In this document: one piece after another, positions 7,116 through 15,251 of the stretch
Layout: each line of letters starts with the position of its first letter
How positions within the stretch are numbered: position 1 is the first letter of the stretch
DNA from: RYN-230 sp963782185
Lineage (GTDB): Bacteria > Actinomycetota > Actinomycetes > Streptosporangiales > Streptosporangiaceae
Direction of reading: 5' to 3'
DNA: 64,000 nt
NCBI GenBank assembly: GCA_963782185.1
Contig: CAWAJB010000012.1
Coordinates: forward strand, 1 to 64,000
Translations under genes and position numbers: made by a program
Notes under the pieces: model-generated
What the model saw: the letters and a program-made list of their open reading frames with translations, nothing else
What the model was told of the DNA's origin: nothing
Database searches by the model: none

Positions 7116-8762
7116 ATGATCACCACCGGCGGCAGCCCTCCGGATCCAGCGTCCCGTGCCGGGGGTCAGGATGACGCTCCTGGTGCTTACGGGGCATCCC
7201 GGACCCACGGGACCACCGGGATTGCCGTCACCACCGGGACACGTGGGCTACCGGGTGCCTGGGGCGCCGCCAGGGCCGGCCAGCCGCCGTCGGGCCCGTC
7301 CCGCCGCGCCGACCGGGTGCCGTGGCTGATCGCGCTGGCCATGTTCGCGGCCTACGCCACGATCTCGCTGTCCCGTTACGCCCGGCTCACCCCGGGCTCC
7401 TGGGACCTGGGCATCTTCACCGAGTACGTCCGGCAGGTGGCGCACCTGCACGCACCCGTCGTGAACATCCGCGGGGCCGGGTTCAACCTGCTCGGGGATC
7501 ACTTCCAGCCGATCGTCGGCCTGATCGCCCCGGCCTTCCTGCTGGTCCCCAGCGCGGCCACCCTGCTCGTCGTCCAGGCCCTGCTGACCGCGGTGTCGGT
7601 GGTCCCGGTCAGCCGGGCCGCTGCCTCCCGGCTCGGCGCCGGGGCCGGGCGGATGATCGGCGCGGCCTACGGGCTCTCCTGGGGCCTGCAGCAGATGATC
7701 GACTTCGACTTCCACGAGATCGCGTTCGCGGTTCCGCTGCTGGCCTGCTCGCTGTCCGCGCTGCTGCGGGGCAAGGCCCGGGCCGCGGCCGTATGGGCGC
7801 TGCCGCTGGTGTTCGTGAAGGAGGACCAGGGCTTCACGGTCGCGGCGATCGGCATCCTCATCGCCGTCATGAGCCTGGCCCGAACCGGGGAGGGCGGCCC
7901 GGCCGCGCGGGCCGCGCTCCGCTGGGGGGTGCTGCTCACCGTCTGGGGACTCGCCTGGTCCGTCCTGGCCATCACGGTGCTCATCCCGCACTTCAACTCG
8001 CTGCATCAGTACCCGTACTGGGCCGACGGCGGGGTGCTGAGCCCAGGCGGGCCGCATCCGTCAGCGCCGGCGGTGCTCGCCCAGTTCGGCCACTCCTACC
8101 TCCCGAAGCTCCGCACCACGCTGCTCATCCTGCTGCCGGTGGCCTTCCTCGCGCTGGGCTCACCGATCGCCCTCGTGGCGGTGCCGGGCCTGGCGCTCCG
8201 GTTCGTGTCCACGAACGGCGCGTACTGGGGGTCGGGATACCACTACAACGCCACGGTGATGCCCATCGTCTTCATCGCCGCGATCGGCACGCTGGCCAGG
8301 ATCCGCGCGCACCGGGCTCAGCCGGAGCAGGAACCGCGGCGCTTCCCCTGGCCGGAGCGGGCGGCGACCCGGGGCGCCCCGGCGCTCATGCTCGTCATCG
8401 CGGCGGTGACGGCCTGGCTGTTCCCGCTCAGCGGCCTGTGGCAGGTGCAGACGTACCGGATCAGCGCCCACGTCCGGGGGGAGGACGCCGCCGTGGCCCG
8501 GGTGCCGGCTGGCACCACCGTCGAGGCCACGCTGACCCTGCTGGCCCCGCTGGCGGCCCGGGATAACACCTACTGGATCGGCAACGCCGGCAACCCGGCG
8601 CCCCGCTACGTGGTGTTCGACGAACTGGACAGCGGCTGGAATCCGCCTCCCGGCGACCCGCTCACGTTCGTTGAGCAGCGCCATCCCGGCACCACTTACC
8701 GGCAGGTCTACGAGAGTGATTTCGTCTACGTGTTCCGCCGGGCCGCCGCCGCAGGCGGTTGA
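7116..8762 (+). CDS. DUF2079 polytopic membrane protein
   Basis: A 548-residue protein with about ten membrane helices after a ~65-residue hydrophilic N-terminus. The first extracytoplasmic loop carries SRYARLTPGSWDLGIF, with GDHFQPIVGL and DFDFHEIAFAVPL later. These are the conserved Asp/His-rich segments of DUF2079, a family distantly related to GT-C glycosyltransferases. The reaction is not established. A lipid-linked sugar donor is plausible because the equivalent first-loop acidic residues are catalytic in GT-C enzymes. It lies 101 bp after the exporter operon in the same direction and may be co-transcribed. Confidence 0.85.
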   Translation: MITTGGSPPDPASRAGGQDDAPGAYGASRTHGTTGIAVTTGTRGLPGAWGAARAGQPPSGPSRRADRVPWLIALAMFAAYATISLSRYARLTPGSWDLGIFTEYVRQVAHLHAPVVNIRGAGFNLLGDHFQPIVGLIAPAFLLVPSAATLLVVQALLTAVSVVPVSRAAASRLGAGAGRMIGAAYGLSWGLQQMIDFDFHEIAFAVPLLACSLSALLRGKARAAAVWALPLVFVKEDQGFTVAAIGILIAVMSLARTGEGGPAARAALRWGVLLTVWGLAWSVLAITVLIPHFNSLHQYPYWADGGVLSPGGPHPSAPAVLAQFGHSYLPKLRTTLLILLPVAFLALGSPIALVAVPGLALRFVSTNGAYWGSGYHYNATVMPIVFIAAIGTLARIRAHRAQPEQEPRRFPWPERAATRGAPALMLVIAAVTAWLFPLSGLWQVQTYRISAHVRGEDAAVARVPAGTTVEATLTLLAPLAARDNTYWIGNAGNPAPRYVVFDELDSGWNPPPGDPLTFVEQRHPGTTYRQVYESDFVYVFRRAAAAGG

Positions 8763-8795
8763 GCGAGAGCGGGGGCCAAAGGCGGATAGGCGGCG

Positions 8796-8807
8796 TACTC
8801 ATGAGTA
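8796..8807. promoter_or_regulatory. TACTCATGAGTA palindrome before the acyl-CoA operon
   Basis: A perfect 12-bp palindrome 35 bases upstream of the ATG at 8843. A TAGAGT -10-like box overlaps its downstream flank (8810-8815). This resembles operators of TetR-family fatty-acid regulators in general form. No regulator gene is adjacent. Confidence 0.55.
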
Positions 8808-8842
8808 GGTAGAGTCATCACCGGACCCGTCGGGAGGCTGCA

Positions 8843-10084
8843 ATGGACTTCGGCTACGACGTCCGCACGGAGGAGTTCCGGAAACGCCTCCTCGCGTTCA
8901 TGGACGAGTACGTGTATCCGGCTGAGCCGGTGTTCGCCGCGCAGGTGCGGGAGAATGCGCGGGCCGGACGGCCCTGGGAGCGCCCCGCGGTCATCGGGGA
9001 GCTGAAGCAGGAGGCCCGCGGCCGCGGCCTGTGGAACCTCTTCCTGGCTCATCACCCGCAGGGCGCCGGGCTCACCAACCTCCAGTACGCGCCGCTCGCC
9101 GAGATCACCGGGCGGAGCCCGGCGCTGGCCCCCGAGGCGCTCAACTGCGCTGCCCCCGACACCGGGAACATGGAGGTGCTGGCCGAATTCGGCACTCCCG
9201 GGCAGCAGGAACGCTGGCTCCGGCCCCTGCTGGAGGGCTCGCTCAGATCCGCCTTCTGCATGACCGAGCCTGATGTCGCCTCCTCGGATGCGACCAACAT
9301 CACAACCAGGATCGACCGCGACGGGGACGAGTACGTCCTGAACGGCCGGAAGTGGTGGTCGTCCGGAGCGATGAACCCGGGCTGCGAGATCTTCATCGTC
9401 ATGGGCCGGACCGCCTGGGAGGGGGACCGGCACCGGCAGCAGTCGATGATCCTGGTGCCCCGCGACACCCCCGGGGTCTCGGTACAGCGCGGGATCAGCC
9501 TGTTCGGCTACGACGACGGGCCGCACGGGGGCCACGCCGAGGTCGTGTTCACCGACGCCCGGGTGCCGGCGGCCAACCTGATCGCCGGCGAGGGCGACGG
9601 GTTCAGGATCGCCCAGGCCCGGCTGGGCCCAGGCCGGATCCACCACTGCATGCGCCTCATCGGCTCGGCCGAGCGCGCCCTGGAGTTGCTGTGCCGCCGG
9701 GTCACCAGCCGGGTCGCGTTCGGCCAGCCGCTGGCCGACCAGGGGGTGATCCAGGAGTGGATCGCGGAATCGCGGGTGCGGATCGAGCAGGCCCGGCTGC
9801 TGGTGCTCAAGACCGCCTGGCTGATGGACACGGTGGGCAACAAGGGTGCGCACAGCGAGATCCAGGCCATCAAGATCATCACCCCGGCCATGGCCGAGTG
9901 GGTGATCGACAAGGCGATCACGGCGCACGGCGCGGCCGGGGTCAGCCAGGATTTCCCGCTCGCGTACCTGTGGGCGAACGCCCGCACGCTCCGCTTCGCG
10001 GATGGTCCCGACGAGGTGCACAAGCGTTCCCTGGCCCGCCGGGAACTGCGCCCGTACCGGGTGGCCATTGAAAACGGGACGTAG
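8843..10084 (+). CDS. Acyl-CoA dehydrogenase (ACAD10/11-like)
   Basis: A 413-residue flavoprotein predicted to oxidise an acyl-CoA to the 2-enoyl-CoA and pass electrons to ETF. It starts MDFGYDVRTEEFRKRL and has MTEPDVASSDATNI as the FAD/substrate loop. RKWWSSGAMNP is the beta-domain segment, and RFADGPDEVHKRSLARREL closes the protein in the way ACAD10/11-type enzymes do. A good ribosome-binding site (GGGAGG) precedes the ATG. It opens a plus-strand run of six genes of acyl-CoA or alcohol chemistry. The chain type of the substrate cannot be read. Confidence 0.9.
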   Translation: MDFGYDVRTEEFRKRLLAFMDEYVYPAEPVFAAQVRENARAGRPWERPAVIGELKQEARGRGLWNLFLAHHPQGAGLTNLQYAPLAEITGRSPALAPEALNCAAPDTGNMEVLAEFGTPGQQERWLRPLLEGSLRSAFCMTEPDVASSDATNITTRIDRDGDEYVLNGRKWWSSGAMNPGCEIFIVMGRTAWEGDRHRQQSMILVPRDTPGVSVQRGISLFGYDDGPHGGHAEVVFTDARVPAANLIAGEGDGFRIAQARLGPGRIHHCMRLIGSAERALELLCRRVTSRVAFGQPLADQGVIQEWIAESRVRIEQARLLVLKTAWLMDTVGNKGAHSEIQAIKIITPAMAEWVIDKAITAHGAAGVSQDFPLAYLWANARTLRFADGPDEVHKRSLARRELRPYRVAIENGT

Positions 10085-10223
10085 GTCTCTGTCCGGTGAG
10101 CGGGGAACGTGAGTCACTGGCCGTGGAACCGGAACGTGAGCACTGGCGAACGCTGGGCCAGCTCACCAGGCCGGGCCGGATCAGCCGCTGCCCGCGGATG
10201 ACACGCAGCAAGGAGAATGCACC

Positions 10224-10985
10224 ATGTCGCAGGACACGCAAAGAGTAGCCATTGTCACTGGTGGAGCCCGCGGTATCGGGGCCGGGACGGCCAGGCGCCT
10301 GGCCGCGGACGGGATGGCGGTCGCCGTGCTCGACCTGGGCGCGGACGACGGTAAGGCCGTGGTGGACACGATCGTGTCGGACGGCGGCCGGGCGATCGCC
10401 GTCGGCGCCGACGTCAGCCAGGCCGACCAGGTGGCCGCCGCCGTGGACCAGGTCGTCGCCGAGCTTGGGGCCCCGACAGTGCTGGTCAACAACGCCGGGG
10501 TGCTCCGGGACAACCTGCTGTTCAAGATGAGCGAGGAGGACTGGGAGACGGTCCTGGGCGTGCACCTGCGCGGCGCGTTCCTGATGACCAAGGCCGCCCA
10601 GAAGCACATGGTCAACGCGCACTACGGCCGGGTCATCAACCTGTCGTCCAGCTCCGCGCTGGGCAACCGGGGCCAGGCCAACTACTCGGCCGCCAAGGCC
10701 GGCATGCAGGGCTTCACCAAGACGCTGGCCATCGAGCTGGGCCCGTTCGGCATTACCGCCAACGCGGTCGCACCCGGGTTCATCGCCACCGACATGACCG
10801 CGGCGACCGCGGCCCGGATGAAGATGGACTTCGAGGAGTTCCAGGAGCTCGCCGCCAAGCAGATCGCAGTCCGGCGGGTGGGCCATCCCGAAGACGTGGC
10901 GGGCCTCATCTCGTACCTGGCCAGTGAAGGCGCAGGATACGTGTCAGGCCAGGTGATCTACGTAGCGGGCGGGCCGCTGTGCTGA
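10224..10985 (+). CDS. SDR oxidoreductase (FabG/3-hydroxyacyl-CoA type)
   Basis: A 253-residue classical short-chain dehydrogenase. The cofactor motif TGGARGIG is at 12-19, NNAG at 89-92, and the catalytic Tyr154 and Lys158 sit in YSAAK with a serine (Ser141) thirteen residues before the Tyr. It probably oxidises a beta-hydroxyacyl-CoA in the same pathway as the flanking dehydrogenases. Upstream is AAGGAGAATGCACC, a clear ribosome-binding site. The last codons overlap the GTG of the next gene by 7 bp. Confidence 0.9.
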   Translation: MSQDTQRVAIVTGGARGIGAGTARRLAADGMAVAVLDLGADDGKAVVDTIVSDGGRAIAVGADVSQADQVAAAVDQVVAELGAPTVLVNNAGVLRDNLLFKMSEEDWETVLGVHLRGAFLMTKAAQKHMVNAHYGRVINLSSSSALGNRGQANYSAAKAGMQGFTKTLAIELGPFGITANAVAPGFIATDMTAATAARMKMDFEEFQELAAKQIAVRRVGHPEDVAGLISYLASEGAGYVSGQVIYVAGGPLC

Positions 10986-12286
10986 GTGCCAGCAGCGGGC
11001 CGGACGGCGGCGCGGCCGCCAGCGCCGGCCTAACCGGGCCCGTCAGTGCGGACGGGCTCCGCGAGCGGGTCCGCGACTTCGTGGCCGGGCACGACCCGGC
11101 CACGATGTCCCGGGTCGACTTCCTGCGCGCCCGGTTCGACGCCGGCCTGGCCGTGGTGCATTACCCCGCCGGGCTGGGCGGGCTCGGCCTGCCCCGGGCG
11201 CTCCAGGCCGTGGTGGAAGCAGAGTTCGCGGCGGCCGGCGCACCCGGCAACCAGCCGGAGCGGATCGGCATCGGGCTGGGCATGGCCGCGCCGACCATCC
11301 TCGCGTTCGGCACGCCGGAGCAGAAGGCCCGCTGGATCCGCCCGCTGTGGACCGGCGAGGAGGTCTGGTGCCAGCTGTTCAGCGAGCCTGGCGCCGGGTC
11401 CGACCTGGCCGGGCTGGCCACCCGGGCGGTCCGCGAAGATGAGTCCCCGGTCGCGGATACGGCAGCGGACGGGACTGCCGCGGGCGCGGACGGCGGAACC
11501 GGGGGAGCCCGGTGGGTGGTGAACGGCCAGAAGGTATGGACGTCCATGGCCCATCAGGCCCGCTGGGGCCTGCTGCTGGCCCGGACCGACCCGGATGTGC
11601 CCAAGCACGCCGGGCTGACCTACTTCGCCTGCGACATGACCGGCGACGGGGTCGAAGTCCGGCCCCTGCGCCAGCTCACCGGGGAGGCCGAGTTCAACGA
11701 GGTCTTCCTGACCGGCGCGGTCATCGCGGACCGCGACCGGATCGGCGGGGTGGGCGAGGGCTGGCGGGTGGCCCAGGGCACGCTGATGAATGAGCGGGTG
11801 TCCATCGGCGGCACCGCCCTGCCCCGGGAAGGCGGAATGATCGGCTCCGCCGCCCGTGCCTGGCGGGAGCACCCGCAGCGGCGCACCCCCGGCCTGCACG
11901 ACCGGATGCTGCGGCTGTGGGCCGACGCGGAGGTGGCCAGGCTGGCTTCGGAACGGCTGCGCCAGCAGCTGGCCGTGGGTCACCCCGGCCCCGAGGGGTC
12001 GGCGGCGAAGCTCGTGTTCGCCCGGCTCAACCAGGACATCGCCGCGCTCGAGGTGGAGATGGCGGGGGCCGACGGGCTGCGGTATGAGGACTGGTCCATG
12101 CGCAGGCCGGAGAGCGTCAGCTTTTACGGCCGGGATGCGGGCTACCGCTACCTGCGGGCCCGCGGCAACTCCATCGAGGGCGGCACCTCGGAGATCCTGC
12201 GGAACATCATCGCCGAGCGTGTCCTCGGCCTGCCGCCCGAGCCGCGCACCGACACCCGTGTTCCCTGGAAGGACCTGCCCCGGTGA
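10979..12286 (+). CDS. Acyl-CoA dehydrogenase (larger subunit type)
   Basis: A 435-residue acyl-CoA dehydrogenase. FSEPGAGSDLAGLATR is the FAD-loop motif, NGQKVWTS the beta-domain strand, and GNSIEGGTSEILRNIIAERVLGLP the C-terminal helix. The Glu in EGGTSEI corresponds to the usual catalytic base. A short Ala/Gly/Asp-rich insert follows the FAD loop (about residues 155-178). The GTG start overlaps the SDR gene. It is followed by a smaller acyl-CoA dehydrogenase, as in the heteromeric FadE pairs of actinobacterial steroid and terpenoid side-chain degradation. That pairing is inference. Confidence 0.9.
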   Translation: MLSASSGPDGGAAASAGLTGPVSADGLRERVRDFVAGHDPATMSRVDFLRARFDAGLAVVHYPAGLGGLGLPRALQAVVEAEFAAAGAPGNQPERIGIGLGMAAPTILAFGTPEQKARWIRPLWTGEEVWCQLFSEPGAGSDLAGLATRAVREDESPVADTAADGTAAGADGGTGGARWVVNGQKVWTSMAHQARWGLLLARTDPDVPKHAGLTYFACDMTGDGVEVRPLRQLTGEAEFNEVFLTGAVIADRDRIGGVGEGWRVAQGTLMNERVSIGGTALPREGGMIGSAARAWREHPQRRTPGLHDRMLRLWADAEVARLASERLRQQLAVGHPGPEGSAAKLVFARLNQDIAALEVEMAGADGLRYEDWSMRRPESVSFYGRDAGYRYLRARGNSIEGGTSEILRNIIAERVLGLPPEPRTDTRVPWKDLPR

Positions 12287-12386
12287 GCCGCGTCCGGTTC
12301 CGGCTCGCGAGCCTGGGCCGTGAGGCCCGGGCGAGCCGCTGGTGGGTTTTTTCTTGCCGGACGTCGCGAACCTTCGAGGAGGCGCT
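12283..12386 (+). repeat. Intercistronic hairpin element, copy A (diverged)
   Basis: About 104 bp running from the stop codon of one acyl-CoA dehydrogenase gene to the ribosome-binding site of the next. It shares its plan with the tandem copies at 13631-13838: gtgagc... start, a GC hairpin around 12313-12334, then a T-rich tgggttttttcttg and a closing purine-rich segment. Roughly one base in six differs from the later copies. Confidence 0.75.
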
Positions 12387-13634
12387 GTGAGTGCTTCCAC
12401 GCAAGCCGCCACCGCCGGCGGCAGCGCGGCCCGCGACGACGCTGCGCAGACCGACCGGGGCCTGCCCGACCTGCTGTACGGCGAGGCGGAAGAGGAGCTC
12501 CGGGCCGCCGTACGGGACCTCCTCGCCGAGCGTGCCGGCTGGCCGGAGGTGCTGGCCCGGACTGAGACCAGCGAGCCGTACGACACCGCGCTGTGGCGGG
12601 TGCTCGCCGCCGAGGTCGGCTGCGCCGGCCTGCTGATCCCGGAGAGCCACGGCGGCGCGGGCGCCAGTTACCGTGAGGCCGCGGTCGTCGCCGAGGAGGC
12701 CGGCCGGGCCGTGGCGCCCGTCCCGTTCGTGGGCAGCGCGGTGGTCGCGACGGCCGCCGCCCTGTCGGCCGGCGACGCGGACCTGCTGTCCGGGCTGGCC
12801 GCGGGCACCGTGACCGCGGCGCTGGCCGTCCCGTTCGCGAGTAAGCCGGGTGCCAGCCCCGCCGTCACCGTGCGCGTCGCGCCCCCGAAGGCCGGCGACG
12901 CCGCCGGCCAGACCCGGCTGACCGGCGCAGTCACCGGCGTAGCCGACGCGCTGCCCGCGTCGGTGCTTCTCGTCCCGGCCGACGGAGTGCCTTCCGGGCT
13001 GTACGTGGTGGACGCCGGCGCGCCCGGGCTGACCGTCACCCCGGTGGTCTCGCTGGACCAGACCCGCCCGCTGGCGGACCTGACCCTGGACAGGGTGCCC
13101 GCCCGGCCGGTGGCCTCCGGGCGGGACGCGGACCGCGCGATCGCGGCCGCGCTGGCCGCCGGGGCCGCGATGCTGGCCGCCGAGCAGCTCGGCGTGGCGG
13201 AGCGCTGCCTGGAGATGACCGTCGCCTACCTGAAAGAGCGGTACCAGTTCGCCCGCCCGGTCGGCTCGTTCCAGGCGCTCAAGCACCGTGCCGCGGACCT
13301 GTGGGTGGCCATCAGCCAGGCCCGGGCCGCGGCCCGGTACGCGGCCGCCTGCCTGGCCGACGGGGACGACGACGCGCCGCTGGCCGTGGCCCTGGCCAAG
13401 GCGGCTTGCGGCGACGCCGCCACGCTGGCCGCCCGGGAATGCGTGCAGCTGCACGGGGGCATCGGCTTCACCTGGGAGCACCCGGCGCACTTGTACCTGA
13501 AGCGGGCCACGAGCTCGTCGATCGCGTTCGGCACCCCGGACTGGCACCGGGCGGCGCTGGCCGGCCTGGCCGGGCTGCCCCCCGCCCCGGCCCCGGGCGG
13601 GCCCACCCCGATGAGAGCGGCTGGGGACCGGTGA
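12387..13634 (+). CDS. Acyl-CoA dehydrogenase (smaller subunit type)
   Basis: About 415 residues. I choose the GTG at 12387 because GAGGAGG lies four bases upstream. An ATG 45 bases earlier lacks such a site and falls inside the repeated element. The N-terminal helical domain is LLYGEAEEELRAAVRDLL. The protein ends with QLHGGIGFTWEHPAHLYLKR, typical of the FadE subunits that lack the C-terminal catalytic Glu. With the preceding gene it could form an alpha2beta2 enzyme. The middle domain (about 170-260) is alanine/valine-rich and less conserved. Confidence 0.88.
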   Translation: MSASTQAATAGGSAARDDAAQTDRGLPDLLYGEAEEELRAAVRDLLAERAGWPEVLARTETSEPYDTALWRVLAAEVGCAGLLIPESHGGAGASYREAAVVAEEAGRAVAPVPFVGSAVVATAAALSAGDADLLSGLAAGTVTAALAVPFASKPGASPAVTVRVAPPKAGDAAGQTRLTGAVTGVADALPASVLLVPADGVPSGLYVVDAGAPGLTVTPVVSLDQTRPLADLTLDRVPARPVASGRDADRAIAAALAAGAAMLAAEQLGVAERCLEMTVAYLKERYQFARPVGSFQALKHRAADLWVAISQARAAARYAAACLADGDDDAPLAVALAKAACGDAATLAARECVQLHGGIGFTWEHPAHLYLKRATSSSIAFGTPDWHRAALAGLAGLPPAPAPGGPTPMRAAGDR

Positions 13635-13838
13635 GCGCCGTCCGGTACCGGCTAGCGAGCCCGGGCCGTCAGGCCCGGGCGAGTGGCCGGTGGGTTTTGT
13701 CGTGCCGGACGGTGCGAACCTCTAGGCAGGCAGGGTGAGCGCCGTCCGGTACCGGCTAGCGAGCCCGGGCCGTCAGGCCCGGGCGAGTGGCCGGTGGGTC
13801 TTGTCGTGCCGGACGGTGCGAACCTCTAGGCAGGCAGA
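13631..13838 (+). repeat. Tandem 104-bp hairpin elements, copies B and C
   Basis: Two adjacent 104-bp units, 13631-13734 and 13735-13838, differ at only two positions. Each holds gcccgggcc-gtca-ggcccgggc, a perfect 9-bp stem with a four-base loop, then gggttttg or gggtcttg, so each could act as a terminator or attenuator. Unit B begins at the stop codon of the dehydrogenase gene. Unit C ends exactly at the GTG of the next SDR gene and supplies its aggcaggcag leader. Confidence 0.9.
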
Positions 13839-14621
13839 GTGAAGTCCGTGGCCGGCGCCGGGGTCGTGATCACCGGCGCCGGCAGCGGCATCGGCGCCGC
13901 CCTGGCCCGCCGGTTCGCGGCGGAGGGCGCCAGGGTAGTGGTCAACGACATTGACACCGGCGCCGCGCGCGAGGTGGCCACGTCCTGCGGTGGCGAGGCG
14001 CTGCCCGGTGATGCGGCCAGCGAGGCGGGCGTGGCCAGCCTGATCAGCGGCGCGGCGGACCTGCTCGACGGCATCGATCTGTTCTGCGCCAACGCCGGTA
14101 TCGCCCGCGGCGGCGGCGCGGACGCCACTGAGCAGGACTGGGACGCGTCCTGGCAGGTCAACGTCATGGCACACGTCCGGGCGGCCCGGCTGCTGACCGG
14201 CCCCTGGCTGGAGCGCGGCCAGGGGCACCTGATCTGCACGGTGTCCGCGGCCGGGCTGCTGACCATGCTGGGCTCGGCCACGTACTCGGTGACCAAGCAC
14301 GCCGCGCTGGCCTTCGCGGAGTGGATGTCGGCCACGTACGCCCATCGCGGTATCACCGTGCAGGCCCTGTGCCCGCAGGGCGTGCGGACCCCCTTGTACG
14401 AGTCGTCCGGCCCCATCGGTCACGCGCTGATGGACGCGTCCGCGATTACCCCGGACGCGGCGGCCGAGGCGGTCATCGAAGGGATCGCCGACGGCCGGTT
14501 CCTGATCCTGCCGCACCCCGAGGTGTCGCTCATGTACTCGCGCCGGGCTGCCGATCCTGACCGCTGGCTGAGCGGGATGAACCGGCTCCAGCAGCAGGTT
14601 GAGAACCTTCCTGATCAGTAA
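13839..14621 (+). CDS. SDR oxidoreductase
   Basis: A 260-residue short-chain dehydrogenase. The TGAGSGIG cofactor motif is at 12-19, CANAG replaces the usual NNAG, and the catalytic triad is Ser136, Tyr149 and Lys153 (YSVTK). Asp37 after the second strand (NDID) favours NAD(H). It starts at GTG immediately after the second 104-bp repeat, so its translation signals belong to that repeat. The substrate is probably an alcohol or hydroxyacyl-CoA of the acyl-CoA cluster, but specificity is not visible. Confidence 0.88.
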   Translation: MKSVAGAGVVITGAGSGIGAALARRFAAEGARVVVNDIDTGAAREVATSCGGEALPGDAASEAGVASLISGAADLLDGIDLFCANAGIARGGGADATEQDWDASWQVNVMAHVRAARLLTGPWLERGQGHLICTVSAAGLLTMLGSATYSVTKHAALAFAEWMSATYAHRGITVQALCPQGVRTPLYESSGPIGHALMDASAITPDAAAEAVIEGIADGRFLILPHPEVSLMYSRRAADPDRWLSGMNRLQQQVENLPDQ

Positions 14622-14657
14622 CCCTCCCGGATTTCCGGTTTGCGGCATGCTGTCCGC

Positions 14658-15218
14658 ATGAAACCGGCTGCCACGGGGATGCTGCACCACCTTGAGCTGT
14701 GGGTGCCCGACCTGAGCCGGGCCGAGCACACCTGGGGGTGGCTGCTCGACGCGCTCGGCTACGAGCTCTATCAGCAGTGGCCAGAAGGGGTGAGCTGGCG
14801 GTGCGGTGATCTCTATATCGTGCTCGAGCAGTCGCCCGCGCGCAGCGCGTTCCGGCACGACCGGCACCGGCCCGGCCTCAACCACCTGGCGTTCCATGTG
14901 TCCGACCGGGCCATGGTGGACCGGATGGTGGGGGAGGCTCTGCTGCACGGCTGGCGGCTGCTGTTCGCGGACCGGCATCCATACGCCGGGGGCGAGCAGC
15001 ACTACGCCGCCTACCTGGAGGACCGCGATGGCTACGAGGTCGAACTGGTCGCCCCGCCACCACGGCACGGGGGTGGCCCGGCCGAGGCCGCGCAGCGCAC
15101 CGACCCGGCCGAGGGGACGCACCGCGCCGAGCCGGGCGACGAGGCGTACCGCGCCGAACCGGCCCAGATCGCCTACCCTCCCGGTCCGGACGATCCGGGG
15201 ACAGGCTGGATCAGCTGA
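14658..15218 (+). CDS. VOC family protein
   Basis: About 186 residues from the ATG at 14658. An in-frame start 18 bases earlier is possible but would place the protein almost against the SDR stop. Candidate metal ligands are a His in MLHHLELWV, a His in LNHLAFHV and a Glu in YEVELV, so the metal site looks complete. The last ~45 residues are an Ala/Glu/Pro/Arg-rich tail with loose repeats (AEPGDEAYRAEPAQ) that the family lacks. It may be a methylmalonyl-CoA-epimerase-like or ring-cleavage enzyme in the acyl-CoA cluster. Confidence 0.82.
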   Translation: MKPAATGMLHHLELWVPDLSRAEHTWGWLLDALGYELYQQWPEGVSWRCGDLYIVLEQSPARSAFRHDRHRPGLNHLAFHVSDRAMVDRMVGEALLHGWRLLFADRHPYAGGEQHYAAYLEDRDGYEVELVAPPPRHGGGPAEAAQRTDPAEGTHRAEPGDEAYRAEPAQIAYPPGPDDPGTGWIS

Positions 15219-15251
15219 CCCGGGTCGGCCGCAGTCTGTGAGCCCGGCCAG

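Noticed and set aside
12342..12386. Earlier ATG as start of the acyl-CoA dehydrogenase
   Set aside because: That segment belongs to the repeated intercistronic element, and GTG 12387 has a strong ribosome-binding site.
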